Shown here piece after piece: positions 11,729 to 24,900 of a stretch of 64,000 nt of DNA. The first letter of the stretch is position 1. Every line of letters starts with the position of its first letter. The position numbers and the translations under genes were made by a program. This DNA is from Crambe crambe (lineage: Eukaryota > Porifera > Demospongiae > Poecilosclerida > Crambeidae). The notes below the pieces were generated by a model. The model saw only the letters and a list, made by a program, of their open reading frames with translations. It was not told the origin of the DNA and searched no databases. The DNA lies in contig OZ004596.1 in the NCBI GenBank assembly GCA_963924555.1, forward strand, positions 5,714,139-5,778,138. The letters run 5' to 3'.

Positions 11729-14700
11729 ATGTTTAAATTTAATAAACAGTCTCGAGGAATGCCAAAGAGGGAGTGTATTGTCTTGAGCAAGAATAAAAGC
11801 GAGACTAAAAAGAAACAGCCTCTGTTGCCACTAGCAAAGAGGATTAGAGGAAGAGAAGAACAGAGTTCGAAATCCGAGCTTCTGACCTTTGGAAGCAGAA
11901 ATTGTAAGGCATGTAGGAGAGGTAGCCTCAGCAGAGAGGATATCGATTTACAAACAGCCGCAGAATATACGATTACGGGTGGTATAAATAGATTTGTAAT
12001 GAATAGTTTATCTGATGGACAGAGCATTGCGGCTATAGAGCCACAGCAGTACTTGGAACCAATCAAGACGCGAGCTCCTGTGGAAAATAAACAAAAAGCT
12101 GCTTCGGGAATTGATATTTCCAGTCAATCTTTCGTTCCCCCTCCTAGACTCCTTCAGCAGAAGTCGCACTTCTTGAATCAGCACCATCACAGAAGAAAGA
12201 ACGCAACAGTGACTGTGCCCGAAAGACCTGAACTTGCTTATCTGATTGTGGATCTGCAAGAGCCTAGAAAGGAAAGAGATTCTCACAAAGAAACAGTCAG
12301 TAGAACCATAAGTGAGTCATTAATACATAGTTCAATATTAGGTGTGAATAGTTAAAATTTAATGGCTGTTATAATTGAGATTATTATCAGGATGTCAGTA
12401 ATCCTAGCTAGAGTAGTGAGTGAAGGATTATACAAACTTGTGCCAAGGGATCTAGGCTGCACAGTGGCAGGCATTGGGCCTACTGGGCATCTTGCCATCT
12501 CTTCTGGTTATCTATCAGTACATAATCCATGATAACTTTGTGGCTAACAAGTATGCAAAACAGCTGGTGCATTTCATTTTCTATGATGCATGGGTTGGCT
12601 GTAAGAAATGAAAGTTAGCATTAGGTCATCTTATCTTCTTCCTTAGTTTCATATTTCAGTACAATACTGTAAGAGTTGTAAGAGTGTACATAGCTAGGAT
12701 GTGAGCTAGGATGTGAGCTAGGATGTGAGCTAGGATGTGAGCTAGGATGTGAGCTAGGATTATTCAGTACGCAACTAACATTATGCAAATTGAAAAAATC
12801 AGGTTGTAAGTATTCCAAATAGGACTTCTTTAACATCTTGGACAATGCCAAAATTCATGTTGAGAATAGTTCCCAGCAATGTAGCATTACACCCAAAAGC
12901 AAGGATATGCTATGGTTTTCTATTATTATCATTATGTGCATAATTCAAAGCATCAGTGTAAAGCTGTCTCTGTGTTAAGTCACTGATTGTATCTTTGATT
13001 AGACGCTCTTGATGTGTTGTCAAAAGAAGCTCTCAACACAGAAGAGCAAGCCAACAGCAGACGAAACACAATGAGTGGCTCAAGCGACAAGTGGAAGAAG
13101 CCGAAACTCCTCTCCAAACGTAAGTGAAGTGGAGCGCATAGGACAACCAGCCTGAGCGATGTTTGTTATCTTAAGGGGAATATTTTGTCATCAGTTATGA
13201 CAATTTCCTTGGGAGGAACCTTATGCAGCATTATAAGCTAGCATTAAATGCATTTGAATTCAGGACTTTATGCACTGCTGGAAAGTCAGTAACCTTAGCC
13301 TACTGGACCTTGGTTTTAGCTACCTATGTAAAGATATAGCATGATCTCTTTGTTATGTGTCACTCACCAACACTGGGTGCATGTTTACTGGGTGCCATGG
13401 TTTGTTAGTTGATTTGTAGTACTAACTAGCATGATTTCATCTAGGAATTTTAATTAGGGGTGGAAGTGCTTGTGCGCAGAAATTTTTTGCCTGGCCATGC
13501 CCACTTTTGCCTAACCACACTTCTGCCTGTGAAGATTCCCCATCAGTATTGAAGGCCAACTGAGTAATTTTGGTGGGATAAGGAGGAGATTGCAGTGTAT
13601 TGGGAGGCCTTGGAGGAAGTTGGGAGTGTTTGGGGGGGAAAGCTTCCCCATACTAGATACAGCTATTTGAATGTAGTGCAAAGCACACATCTCTAGGAAG
13701 CCAATATTTTTCCCTTCCCACCTGCATGTATATTTCCAGAAATATCTAATTGTTGTAAGGGTCGGCCAGTGCAGTGGAATATATAATTATATTGAACCTA
13801 TTGAACCTGCATGTGGTGTTTGTAGGATGCTTTTCAGTTGTGGAAACTTTGGGATAACTTTTGGGGAGTCAACATGCATGCTTTTAACTCACCTTGTATC
13901 ATGTACATCTTTATCATGCATGTCCTGCTATGGGCAATTCACTACAAATGTAAACTTTTTAATCTGCAAAAGAAAAAGTTTTTTTACGATACTTAATGCT
14001 TACATGGCACATTCAAGATGCATGCAAACTAGGCAAAAGGTACACGAGTCTTTAATCCATAAGTAGTCACAACTACATCCTTTGAATTTCACAGGCTTCA
14101 TCCTTGAGTAACTTCATTGCATACTTGTTAAAAAGAGCCATGCCTTATTAACACTCTCTGTGTGTGTCTTTGCAGCTAAGAATGTCCTAAGAAGTGGGCC
14201 CACTAAGGATGATGCTGGGTCTGAGGCTGCTGGATCTGGGGATTCTGTTGTCCAAGGATCAAGTCCAGGGTCACATAAAGGCAGGCATGGTGAAGTGGGC
14301 AGAGGAGGTCAAAGTTCTACTATTGAATCTGCTGGTAATAAGAGTGATGAGTCAGCAGTCGTTGGGAGTGACAAGTCAGCAGTCGTTGCTAGTGATTTTG
14401 AACCACAGGCACATGGTCACCATGGTGATTTGACTGACACCAGTAATAACAATACTGAAAATGCTCTAAGCAAAGATTCGTCAGTGTCAGACACATGTGC
14501 TAGCAATACCACCTCCTCTCCTTCAAATAGACTTTCATCATCTCAGCCTGCAGGTGTTCCAGTAACTGTTAATAAAACATCTTCTCAGCCACCATGTATC
14601 CCAGTGACAGCTAATGAATCTTCTTTATCACAAGTACCTTCAAAAGTATCAGTCAGTAATTCATCTGGAAATACAAGTATCCGTGCTAGCTCTTCCTCGC

Positions 14701-17700
14701 CTAAAGATTCAAATAACCCCTCAAAGAATCCCAAGCAAGCTGATAAACCTTCAACAGCTAACCCAGATCCTTCTTCGTCTGTACCCACTTCTTCCCCCCT
14801 TTGGACCTCACCCAACACCTCTTTGTCATCCGATACATCTTCATCTTCAGTGTCTTCAAAGAAGGCCAGGTATGAAACCATACAGTCTTCCCAGAGTGTG
14901 TCAGATTTAGACACTCAGGTGGAAAGAGTGAAATTAGGAGCAGCTGGTGTGGATTTAGCAAGCAGTGATGATGCTCTCTCTGGAGAGAAAAAGAGCGACT
15001 CGGATCCTATTAACACTAGGGTGAGTCAAGTGAGAAGTGTGCAAGTAAAGTCCCAAAAAACCTGTTCATGTTGCGTGTGTGTTTGTAACTTCACTTCATT
15101 ATAACTATTGAAAACCAGTGCATATAAACAGCTTATCATGAGCAATGATTGTTATTCTAAGTCCATTTGCCCTTCTTTGTTGTTGCTGATTCAAAAACGA
15201 GTCCATTAACTTGTACATATCTTTGTTGTTTTTCATTGCCCTCCAGGAGGGAAGTTCCAAGTCACTGCGGAGGAATACCATTACAGCGTCAGTGATCATC
15301 CAGAAGGCTAAGGAGAAACGAAAACCTCCCACAAAGCCTCTTCCTTATGCAGTGCACAGAAAATTCTCTACACCATCTTCTTCCTCTCCAGATGACCCCA
15401 GCGAAGGTGTCTCTATGTCAAAATCGATGCCTCAACCTGCTAAGTCATTCATGGCTCAAATGATCGCACGCTCGTCTGGGAAGTCGCCTTCTCCTCCCGC
15501 CAAGCAGCCTCCTTCCACACCAACGTCACCTCCCAATAAACCCCCTCCTAGACTCATTTCATCTCCTCCCCCAACTTTAGGGTCTCTGCGTACTACACAA
15601 CAATCGAAACTAGCTGGATCTTCAAAATCAAAATCAAAATCAAAATCAAAATCAAAATCAACTGATACGAAAGCATCTTCAAAATCAACTGATACGAAAG
15701 CATCTCTCAAGAACAAGAAACTGAGATCAGAAGGTCGTTTATCTCCACGCAATCTACGGCCAGCTCCTCCTCCTCCTTCTTCTTCCCAAGCCAACAATCA
15801 GACAAAGGAGAAAAGCTTGGCAAGCAAGCTTAAACACGCCAACCTCTTCTCTGTCATGGGGGTACTGAAGCCTTCTTCACAGAACAACCCCTCCACCAAG
15901 AGAGGAAATACTTTCAAGTATGGCTTTGAAGGTCAAAGTGCAACTCTCCCATCCTCAGCACGTGGGAAACCAAAAACTTCAGATCTTTTGTCTCAGAGTA
16001 TCAACCCCAGCCTCTCTGCATCATCCAACTCTGTCTTTCCCTCACATCAGAAGTTATCAGCAGATCGTGTGCCGATTTACGAGTCTATCGACTCAGTCTC
16101 TCCTGAATCAGTTGAAAGGCTTGAACAAAAGGATGCAAGATTTGACAGTGGGAAGAGAAATGCCAGCCCATCAAGTGCGTTATTCGGTCTGAGGATGAGC
16201 AGGGCTGTCTCGGATCTGGTGACTAGTAGAAGTCGGGATTTTAGTGGACCAAGTGATGGTGTGGTGAGTGATGATGGTGCTACTGGTGCAAAGCGTGGGG
16301 TGAGTAACAGTGATGAGGATGAGTATGTGGACATGAGTAGCTTCTTGGAACCAGAGGAGAAAAAGGACAACACCGTGAAGGATGGTAAGTGAGTGAGTGA
16401 GTGAGTGAGTGAGCAAGAGAGCGAGCAAGTGAGTGAGTGAGTGAGTGAGTGAGCAAGAGAGCGAGCAAGTGAGTGAGTGAGTGAGTGAGTGAGTGAGTGA
16501 GTGAGTGAGTGAGTGAATCCTCCCTAGAGCATAGGTTAATCGATTCCTCCTTTCCCTCTCTCTTCCACAAGATAGTGGAATAGCCCTGGGGGAGGTCTTT
16601 TCTTGGAGAAGGAGAACAGTCTTAGCACTCCTTAGCCACTCAACTCTTTGGTTCCCATGTGCGAATGTGGTTGCCATGTACTCCAACACGACTGTTGTGG
16701 ATTTGGCAACTGAACTTGTCTGTGTGTGTCTGCATTATGACTAGATATGCCAGTCCCATTAATTGGGGGGTGTATTACTTTTAATGTTATAACTAGAGAG
16801 TCTGAACGGCTCAATCAACTACCTACAGCGAGTGGGCAATCTAGAAGCTTATGGCATGATGGTGTGTCCCTTATTAGAACTAGATCTGTCTACACATCCT
16901 TCTCCTGTACCCAGCTTCCCCTCGCAAGGCACTAGCTTGATCATAATTTTTGTTCCATGCTGAATTAGGACAAGCAGACTAATCTTCTGCTTTTAAGATA
17001 ATGTTGGTCAGCACGTATGGACATGGAAATGTCGCACTCGTGAACATTGCTAATACTCTAGAGTGATTGTACCTACTTTGAGTGGAAAGTCTTTCCCCTC
17101 CCCATTATTCGTCTCTTGTAATCCATATTTCCTCACCTTCCCAAAATCCATGTATTCAAAATTTTCAACACATCAATAGAAAGTGTTGACACTAAAACAA
17201 GGCCCATTTTCCACCTGTTTTTTTTTTTGCTGGAAAAATCATTTTCACTTCAGAGTAAGATTTGGTAAATATACCCAATGACCTGGCACTGTCAACATGT
17301 TGTATGTACATGTGTCCTCATACTAGCTAGCCTTGATCCCTGAGGCTCTTGGGGGTGGGGCCTGTGTCCCGGCAAGTTGTTTTTCTCAGCACTTGTTAAT
17401 GTAGAGCTCTTGCTAAAAGTCTCCTACACCTTTCTAAGAAGGAGGTGTGGCCTTCTTGGTCAGCTGATCTTCATAGTTTCAAATTCCATCTTTGGCTTCA
17501 TCTTTGTATGATCTCTAACATATACGAATATTACCTTCTCTCTCTCTCTCTCTTCTTTCTTCTCTCTCTCTCACAGAAGGGAATGATACTTACGTGGAGA
17601 TGAGGCCAGTTTTTGCTGATCCAGATGATTCCACGGAAGAAGATTCAGACTACATGGACATGAAGACAGTGACCCTCCTGCCTCCGCCCACTTTACCAGC

Positions 17701-17875
17701 CCCTATTTACATCTATGCTACATCTGTGGTTCCCACAAAAAAGAAGAATGACACAGAAATTGGCTCCTCCTCGACAACCAACTACCCCTCCTTCTCCTCC
17801 TCTCCTCCAGATGTGTCTTCTTCCCTCCATTATGCCTCCAGGGACATGCTTGGTCTTAGCAGCTTGAAGAAATGA
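11729..17875 (+). CDS. Uncharacterised Ser/Pro-rich signalling scaffold with YxxM motifs
   Basis: Five exons with continuous phase: 11729-12311, 13003-13119, 14176-15020, 15247-16384, 17577-17875; about 993 aa. No folded domain recognised. The N-terminal third is basic (KNKSETKKKQPLLPLAKRIR). The middle is Ser/Thr/Asn-rich and probably disordered, followed by an (SK)5 run near 15633-15660 and proline segments (KPPTKPLP, SPPNKPPPR). The C-terminus carries three YxxM tyrosine motifs: YVDM (codon at 16324), YVEM (17591), YMDM (17651), each in acidic context, plus IYESID near 16077. YxxM is the known ligand of the SH2 domains of PI3-kinase p85, and PxxP segments are SH3 ligands, so a docking role like that of IRS/GAB proteins is inferred. 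There is no PH or PTB domain. The start is the first ATG of a long open exon and an upstream exon is possible. Confidence 0.72.
12692..12761. repeat. 12-bp minisatellite in intron 1 of the scaffold gene
   Basis: About 5.5 perfect tandem copies of GCTAGGATGTGA. The complementary strand reads as a spurious HPSS peptide repeat, which should not be annotated as coding. Confidence 0.92.
16385..16515 (+). repeat. (GTGA)n tetranucleotide array fused to a 5' splice site
   Basis: The intron after the scaffold gene's exon 4 opens with GTAAGTGAGTGAGTGAG and continues as GTGA/GAGT units for about 130 bp, interrupted twice by the same AGCAAGAGAGCGAGCAAG interlude. The array therefore repeats GTGAGT, a donor-like hexamer, many times next to the real donor at 16385. 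Confidence 0.92.
17536..17576 (+). repeat. (TC)n tract at the acceptor of the scaffold gene's last exon
   Basis: Pyrimidine-only TC repeats, broken once by TTCTTTCTTC, running straight into the CACAG acceptor of the exon that starts at 17577. Confidence 0.88.
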
Positions 17876-18530
17876 ACTAGGTATGTCTTTGTGTCAATTA
17901 CCACAAGTTTAGGGAAATGGCCAAGACTTGGGTAGTGTGTGTGTGTGTGTGTGTTTGTTGTTATTATTATTTGGTAAAATTAGACATACATAGTCTATCA
18001 CTGTTTGTTATTTTTCACTGAAGAAGTGGGAAATCTTCAAATTCTTCAAGTGACAAACTTTTAGTGTGTATATGCAGCCAGCCGTACATTTTATGATGGG
18101 GGAGGAAGTCATTGCATCATCTTAACTATTGAATCACTATCTTCTCTTTCTCTTTCCTTCCATAGTTGCTGCAGTGGCAGAACTAGAAGAAACACCATAC
18201 ATAAAGTCGCAAACCAACACTTTTTTTGTTTTATCACATGGTGTGGATCCACTCAGTGATAACTAACCACACAATTACTCAAGTCGGTTTATTCTGTGAT
18301 GTATGTAATCACTTACTCTCTTTTTGTACACATACCCAAAGAATCAAAGAATCAGGTGTTAAATTTTTTTTATAAAAATGCCATTAATATAAAAAAAAGT
18401 TTCTAAAAATAGATATGGTTATGGTAGGTGGAATAAAAATAATTAACATGCAAGTGTGATTTCTATTATTGATGTTACACAAAAAAGGTCTTGGTGTTGG
18501 TAGTCTATCTCCCACATCCCCACCTTGTTC
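17876..18530. other. 3' untranslated region of the scaffold gene, with probable spliced intron, then convergent spacer
   Basis: Right after the stop codon is AACTAG followed by GTATGT (17881), and a matching CCATAG acceptor lies near 18165, so a 3'UTR intron is likely. A (GT)n run sits at about 17935-17953. AATAAA at 18432-18437 is a good polyadenylation signal. The convergent RFESD gene ends at 18531. Confidence 0.5.
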
Positions 18531-19343
<813 letters not shown>

Positions 19344-19455
19344 TGTGCTTTATTTGGAATTTAACTCGACCCTTTACCAAGGTTCGGTGTGCTTTATTTG
19401 GATTTTATTAGACCCTTTACCGGAAAAAAAATTTCGGATCACAAAGTAAACAGAC
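19344..19455. promoter_or_regulatory. Divergent promoter RFESD / deltex with an internal direct repeat
   Basis: 112 bp between start codons. It is built largely from two imperfect copies of a ~38-bp unit (about 19345-19382 and 19389-19425), each containing GTGCTTTATTTGGA and the 10-mer ACCCTTTACC. An ACCGGAA ETS-like site overlaps the second copy. Confidence 0.6.
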
Positions 19456-20636
19456 ATGGCAGGAATTAGCAACACTAATTTTGTGTGTTGGGAATGGCAG
19501 AGGGACGACGGAGGTTATTCTCCCTACCCTCCCGAACAGTCCTCAGAGCTAGAGGCGTCCCACAAAGTCGGAGCCAGCCAGCACACATTGGCTCAATACA
19601 ACATAAACTTCAGAAATATGACTCAGCAGAGACATGGAGGTAGCCGTAGTAATATTTACTGTCTCTCCTTATAATTCTCTTTTTGTGTTTTAGTTTATGG
19701 TACAAGGAGAGTGCGAAGAATTACAGGTATCATACAATCAACTCCCATCAGTGCATACTGGATATGGTCTGATCAACCAGGCAACTTTGTGCCCTATCAG
19801 ATAGAGGCCTCTGTGGACATCGAGCTGGGTTACCAGAAACATTCTCATCTTCTTAATCTCTCCAAGTGTCCTTCAGGTCTCCCCTACACTATCAACTTCA
19901 AACACATGAACCAAACTAGGCATCACTACAATACAAAGAGGGATATCCGAAGAGTCCAACTTCTTCCTGGTCAAACATTGCAATCTCTCCTGCAGCTCAC
20001 TGGACCTTCTCTTTCTAATGCTTCTTCATTGAGTGGACTAGCATCTGGTACAACATACCCCACCTCAACTCCTCTAGCATCATATGGTAGTGGGCATGGT
20101 GCAACTTCAGTGTTTCCATCAGCTCCCACGTCATTGTCAGTAGCCACCGGTGGGTATGGTTTGCCAGGTCATCTCTCATCAATTCATACTCCATATTCTT
20201 CAGTGTCTGCAACTCTATTAAACCACACCCCTTCCCACCCTAGCTACACCCATACTACTGGTTATCCATCCAACACAAGATCCCATCCCTCTTCTCTGGG
20301 CCCCACCCCCAGTGGAGGTCATAGTACAAAATCTGGCCACAACTCTTCTGTTACTGCAAGTGGCCGTGCTCCTACTGTTAGTGCAAGCACTACGTCTCAT
20401 TCTTCTACGACAGCTTCAAGGTCAAAGCCCAAGAGCCATTCATCCAAAAGTGCAGCTAAACCATCTGCTTCAAAAAGTAGTAGAAAAGGTCGGGGGAGAC
20501 CTCGGAAAGAGCATCAAGACAGTGGAGCTAGCAATACTGTAGAGAATGTGTTTTCACTGTATGCTAGGAAAAAGAACCACCTAAAAGCTAAGCATAAGGA
20601 GGAGGTGAGTTGCATTTGTTTCAATTATAATATAAT

Positions 20637-20684
<48 letters not shown>

Positions 20685-21822
20685 CCTTGCCCCATCTGTA
20701 TGAACAAACTCCATGAGCCTTCAGGTTTTGAGGATGATGATGATGACTCTTTGGCAAATGCTGCTCCTTCCTCAGCCACTTCCACTTTGGATGTGTACAA
20801 ACTCAGAAAGTGTGGCCACATGTTGCATCGCTCCTGTCTCACCATGTACATAAAGAACTCCACCAAGGTAAGCTACATAGGATTGCTGAGTCACAATGTA
20901 CTGCCACATTGTGATCATGTGATAATCATATGACCTTTATGACCTTTTTCGGAGCTATAGGCTAGGAATACATAGTCATGATTCATCATGTGATAATCAT
21001 ATGACCTAGAAATATGGTTATAAAGTTTGGTTGGACATTCAGTACCAATATAGTGAAATGTGACTTGCATCTGTTCATGAAGGGTGGATTTCAGTGTCCC
21101 ACTTGTAAGAAGTCGTATGGTGTTAAGATGGGGGACATGCCAGATGGGAGCATGACTGTACGAGAGGGCAGGTACTCACTACCTGGACATGGTGAACACA
21201 ACACCATTGAAATCACTTACAGTTTCTCTCCTGGCTATCATGTGAGTAATGGTACTCCAATTGAAGAGCACCTTATGTCATAATGAAGTGTCATTGATAT
21301 GCAGAATGGCAGGCACTTCAGAGCTAATGGCTTCCCAAGAACATGTTACTTACCCAATTCACCAAAAGGCCAGAAGGTAAGTCCCGATTTTAGATGGAAA
21401 CTAGCAAGTGGTCACATATACTGAGGTAGTATACCAAGTGTGTAGGTTAGTATACTGAGGGAAAATATTATATACCGAGTGTGTTTTGGATTCCTTGTGT
21501 CAAGGTTTTGAAGCTGCTCAAAGAGGCATGGAATCGCAAACTTACCTTCACCATTGGAACCTCTGTGACCACTGGTGCCATGGATACAGTGGTATGGAAT
21601 GAAATCCATCACAAAACAGAGAACAGTTCCAACTATTCTGGCCATGGTTACCCTGATCCTCTCTACCTTGATCGGGTTCTTCTTGAACTAGCAGCTCAAG
21701 GGGTGGAAGATGGTCAACAGGAGGAAGATGAAGAAGACAATGACGATTCTAGCTCCTCAGATGAAGAAGACGAACAATCAAATGTTATAACTATTTTATC
21801 TGATTCTGATGAGAGTTTGTGA
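19456..21822 (+). CDS. DTX: Deltex E3 ubiquitin ligase
   Basis: Six exons: 19456-19639, 19694-20604, 20685-20867, 21083-21241, 21305-21376, 21505-21822; about 608 aa. Domain order matches DTX1/2/4. Two N-terminal WWE domains come first ([19 protein letters not shown]; then [19 protein letters not shown]), which bind Notch ankyrin repeats or poly-ADP-ribose. A Ser/Pro/His-rich linker follows with an AT-hook-like KGRGRPRKE. Then comes a RING ([30 protein letters not shown]) and a C-terminal DTC domain (GNMP-like [47 protein letters not shown]). Beyond the DTC there is an acidic tail ([17 protein letters not shown]), unusual for the family. Deltex modulates Notch trafficking and ubiquitinates targets. 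The RING acceptor is fed by a (CT)n tract. Confidence 0.95.
20641..20680 (+). repeat. (CT)20 microsatellite at the deltex RING-exon acceptor
   Basis: Forty bases of pure CT that run into CAAG|CCTTGC, forming the polypyrimidine tract of exon 3. Confidence 0.93.
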
Positions 21823-21934
21823 AACCCTACCCCCCCCTCTCCCCATTAGAGTGAAACCCTACCCCCTCTCCCCATTAGAGTTTAACTGTGCCCTTTAAAA
21901 AAAAATGCTTCTGAAAAACTAATCGTTGTTAGTT

Positions 21935-24900
21935 TTATAATTTTACTTGTTGCATTGCTTCTTTTTTTTTGATTTTCTTGTCTGTCTGTTGGTCTAAACT
22001 TTGTTGGAAGGTAATAACGTTCTTTACATTCAACTTGACAATTTTCTTCATTTCTTTGGATAGATTACCAGGAGATCTAGTGCCTGATTTCACATCCTGT
22101 ACTTACAGTCAATGAAAAAAGTAAAACCCTCAACATATAAAATACTTACCTTCATGAACATTTTACTGAGGTTGAAGAGTCGCTCATAACAGGTTCTAAA
22201 GTGCTGATGATTGCGAGCCATCCCATGCTTCTTCAGGGCAACCACAACCTCCTGCCCCAGCATATCTTTCAAACGTTTTTCCTTCTTTTTTTTCCTTGAT
22301 GAGTCTCCATCTGCACCCTCTGATTGTTGGATTGAAATGGGAATAAAACTTGTTGGAACTGGGTTTGTTCTTGACATTGGAACTTGATTACTAGAGTTTG
22401 AATCTGAACTTTGATCAGCCACATTTCTTCTTGTAGCTGCTACCTCTCCCAAAGATCTACCAGCTGCTTCCTCCCCAACCTTCTCAAGATGACTTGGTCC
22501 ACTCCCACTCTGACCACTCCCCTCCACATTCTTACGTTTCTTTGGTGATCTCCATTTTCTTAGTGATTTGTTGACTCTCAGTGATGTAGTCTCATAGGTC
22601 TTAATCTTGATCAGCTCCTTGTCCTTAACTACACCCCCTTCAACCTTGGAGTTCCCGCCTTTAACCACACCCCCTTCCTCCTTGGAAGCCCCTTTGCTGT
22701 CTTTCTCATCCGCTGTGGTTTGCTTGGCCAACGCCAGGGCTTTCTTCTTCTTCCTCAGCAACTCACGAGCCACTTTCTGGACGTGAGGAGTGGAGACAGT
22801 GGAGCAGTGGCTGGCACGCTCGCTGATGAGGTAGCGCTGCTGGATCTTGGTCAGTTTGGAGTCTTTGGAGAAGTCCTCAGCAGACATGCAGTAGTCAACA
22901 CCATGGTAACGTCTCTTCCTGGTTGGTGTACTGCCAGCAATGGCAAGGTAAGACAGGTCTTCAATTGCTGTGAAGAAGTATGCACACATGTATGCACACA
23001 TGTATACACAGAACAAGTATACATACACACCACACTAACCAGCATTGTGCACCCGGGTGGGTTTTGAAGGTGTGGTCTATAGAGAATTAGATATCATGTG
23101 ATAATCACATGCACTTGCCCACCCACACACCACTGCTATGGGAGACAATGCTTCTGAATCCACTGGCATCCCTGTCTCAGTAAAGCATTCAAGAATCTTG
23201 GCCACTCCCACATCCTCAGGCTCTCCTACAAGACCGGACGGGGGCGGAGCTGGCATGTGGCCAAAGGTGAGGTCAGAGGTTGCCACACGTCTGATCATTT
23301 TCCTATTAGGTATCAAGAGCCTAGCTGCTAAATCCATATAGGAAAACCCAGGTTACCTTTGTATCCATTCATACGTCTTCAGTGCTTTAATTTCCTTCCA
23401 ATTAGAGGGGGGCTCATCCAATTCTACTTCCAATATTATCAGCAGTGACATCACACAGTCACTAATGTACATTCTCACCACTTGAAGAGTGAGCCTGTTC
23501 TTCCCGAAAACTTGTAGGCAAGAGTGGAGAAGAGGAAATGGCTGAGTTTGTAAGCTTCCCGCCTTCCTTAAAACTCAACGAAGGGAGACATTCATCTAGC
23601 ACTTCCAGCACTTCTGAATCTGACGATGATCATCAATGCTAGCCCATTTGAGAACTTAATTACTTACTCACCAACATCATCAGCTCCCTTCTCTGCTTGT
23701 TGAATAAAAGGGGGGATGGTAACAAGTTTCCACAGAAACCAGGCATTACAGAATCCCATATTGCTCTCACTAGAAGCTTTGTTGGGTTTGAGGAGCAAAA
23801 CAGGACCAGTCTCATATGATCTCAAGGGATGGACTGCAAAAAAGAAAGGAAGAAAGAAAGAAAGAAAGAAAAAGCTCAACCATCTGAATGTGGCGCACAA
23901 TAACAAAAAAGGGTACCATTTTTGTCATCTTCTCTAGTTTGTATGTATGAAATCCACTCTACAGTGGTTCTAGGGTGGGCTTTATTGGCCTCAGGGTCAG
24001 GGTTCGTGGAAGACTGACAGAGACAGAAGAGGTAGCCCACACTCTACAACAAATGTCACATGAAAGAATTAATGGTGAACATAAAAAGAGTCCACCCTCA
24101 CTTCAGAAGAAGCTTGCATAGATTTGAAGAATCGGAGGGAGGAGTGATCAGTACTAGTGCTGGAGAGCGAACTAATGAACTGATTCAGGAAAAAACAACA
24201 ACAACAACAAACAAGCAAATAAACAAACAAACAAACAGCTCAAAATGTATATGCATGGATACAGTTGACACTGAAGTGGGGACAAGTAGAACTGAGGTAT
24301 GGAGGACACGTCCACAGTTTGTAGCAGCTCCAGGTGGGAGGGGCAGTAACCGGATCCAAGACCAATATCTTCCAAGAGAGAGGACGTGAATACTGAGTTG
24401 GAAAGATCTTGTGAGAGGAGGAGAAAGAAGCCAGGAAATGTGATGGAGGAGAGAGAGGTCTGCCGGATACTCTGAAAAAAATCAGGTGATTATCATGTGA
24501 CCATGCAGTCACTACACAAACTTTCTGTTCGGTGATACTTATGCAGCCTCTCCAGAAAATGCCAGACAGTGGTATCCATTGAGAGACTGGCCACACCTTA
24601 GCCACACCCATCACCTCCTCCCACTCTTTTAGCAGTCTTAACGAGACTTGATGGCAGTGGTCGGGAATGATGATGTCGATGTGTGCGTTGTGCCACTCAC
24701 TCAGACGAAGGAAAGCACCAAACAAGCCAGTATCAGTGCTAGGGAGATAATTCATCATACTCTTGATTATTGCTATGATTCTAGACTTACCTTGGAGAAC
24801 AAAAACATGTTCCAGCTGCTACCCAGTGGACATCTGTCACCACATACTCTTAGCATGCATTGTGGACGGAGAACTACAATTTAACTTTATAGGAGTGTGG

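Noticed and set aside
12621..12851. HPSS-repeat minus-strand ORF
   Set aside because: Generated by the 12-bp minisatellite in an intron.
16180..16689. Minus-strand ORFs rich in LTHS repeats
   Set aside because: Antisense reading of the (GTGA)n intronic array.
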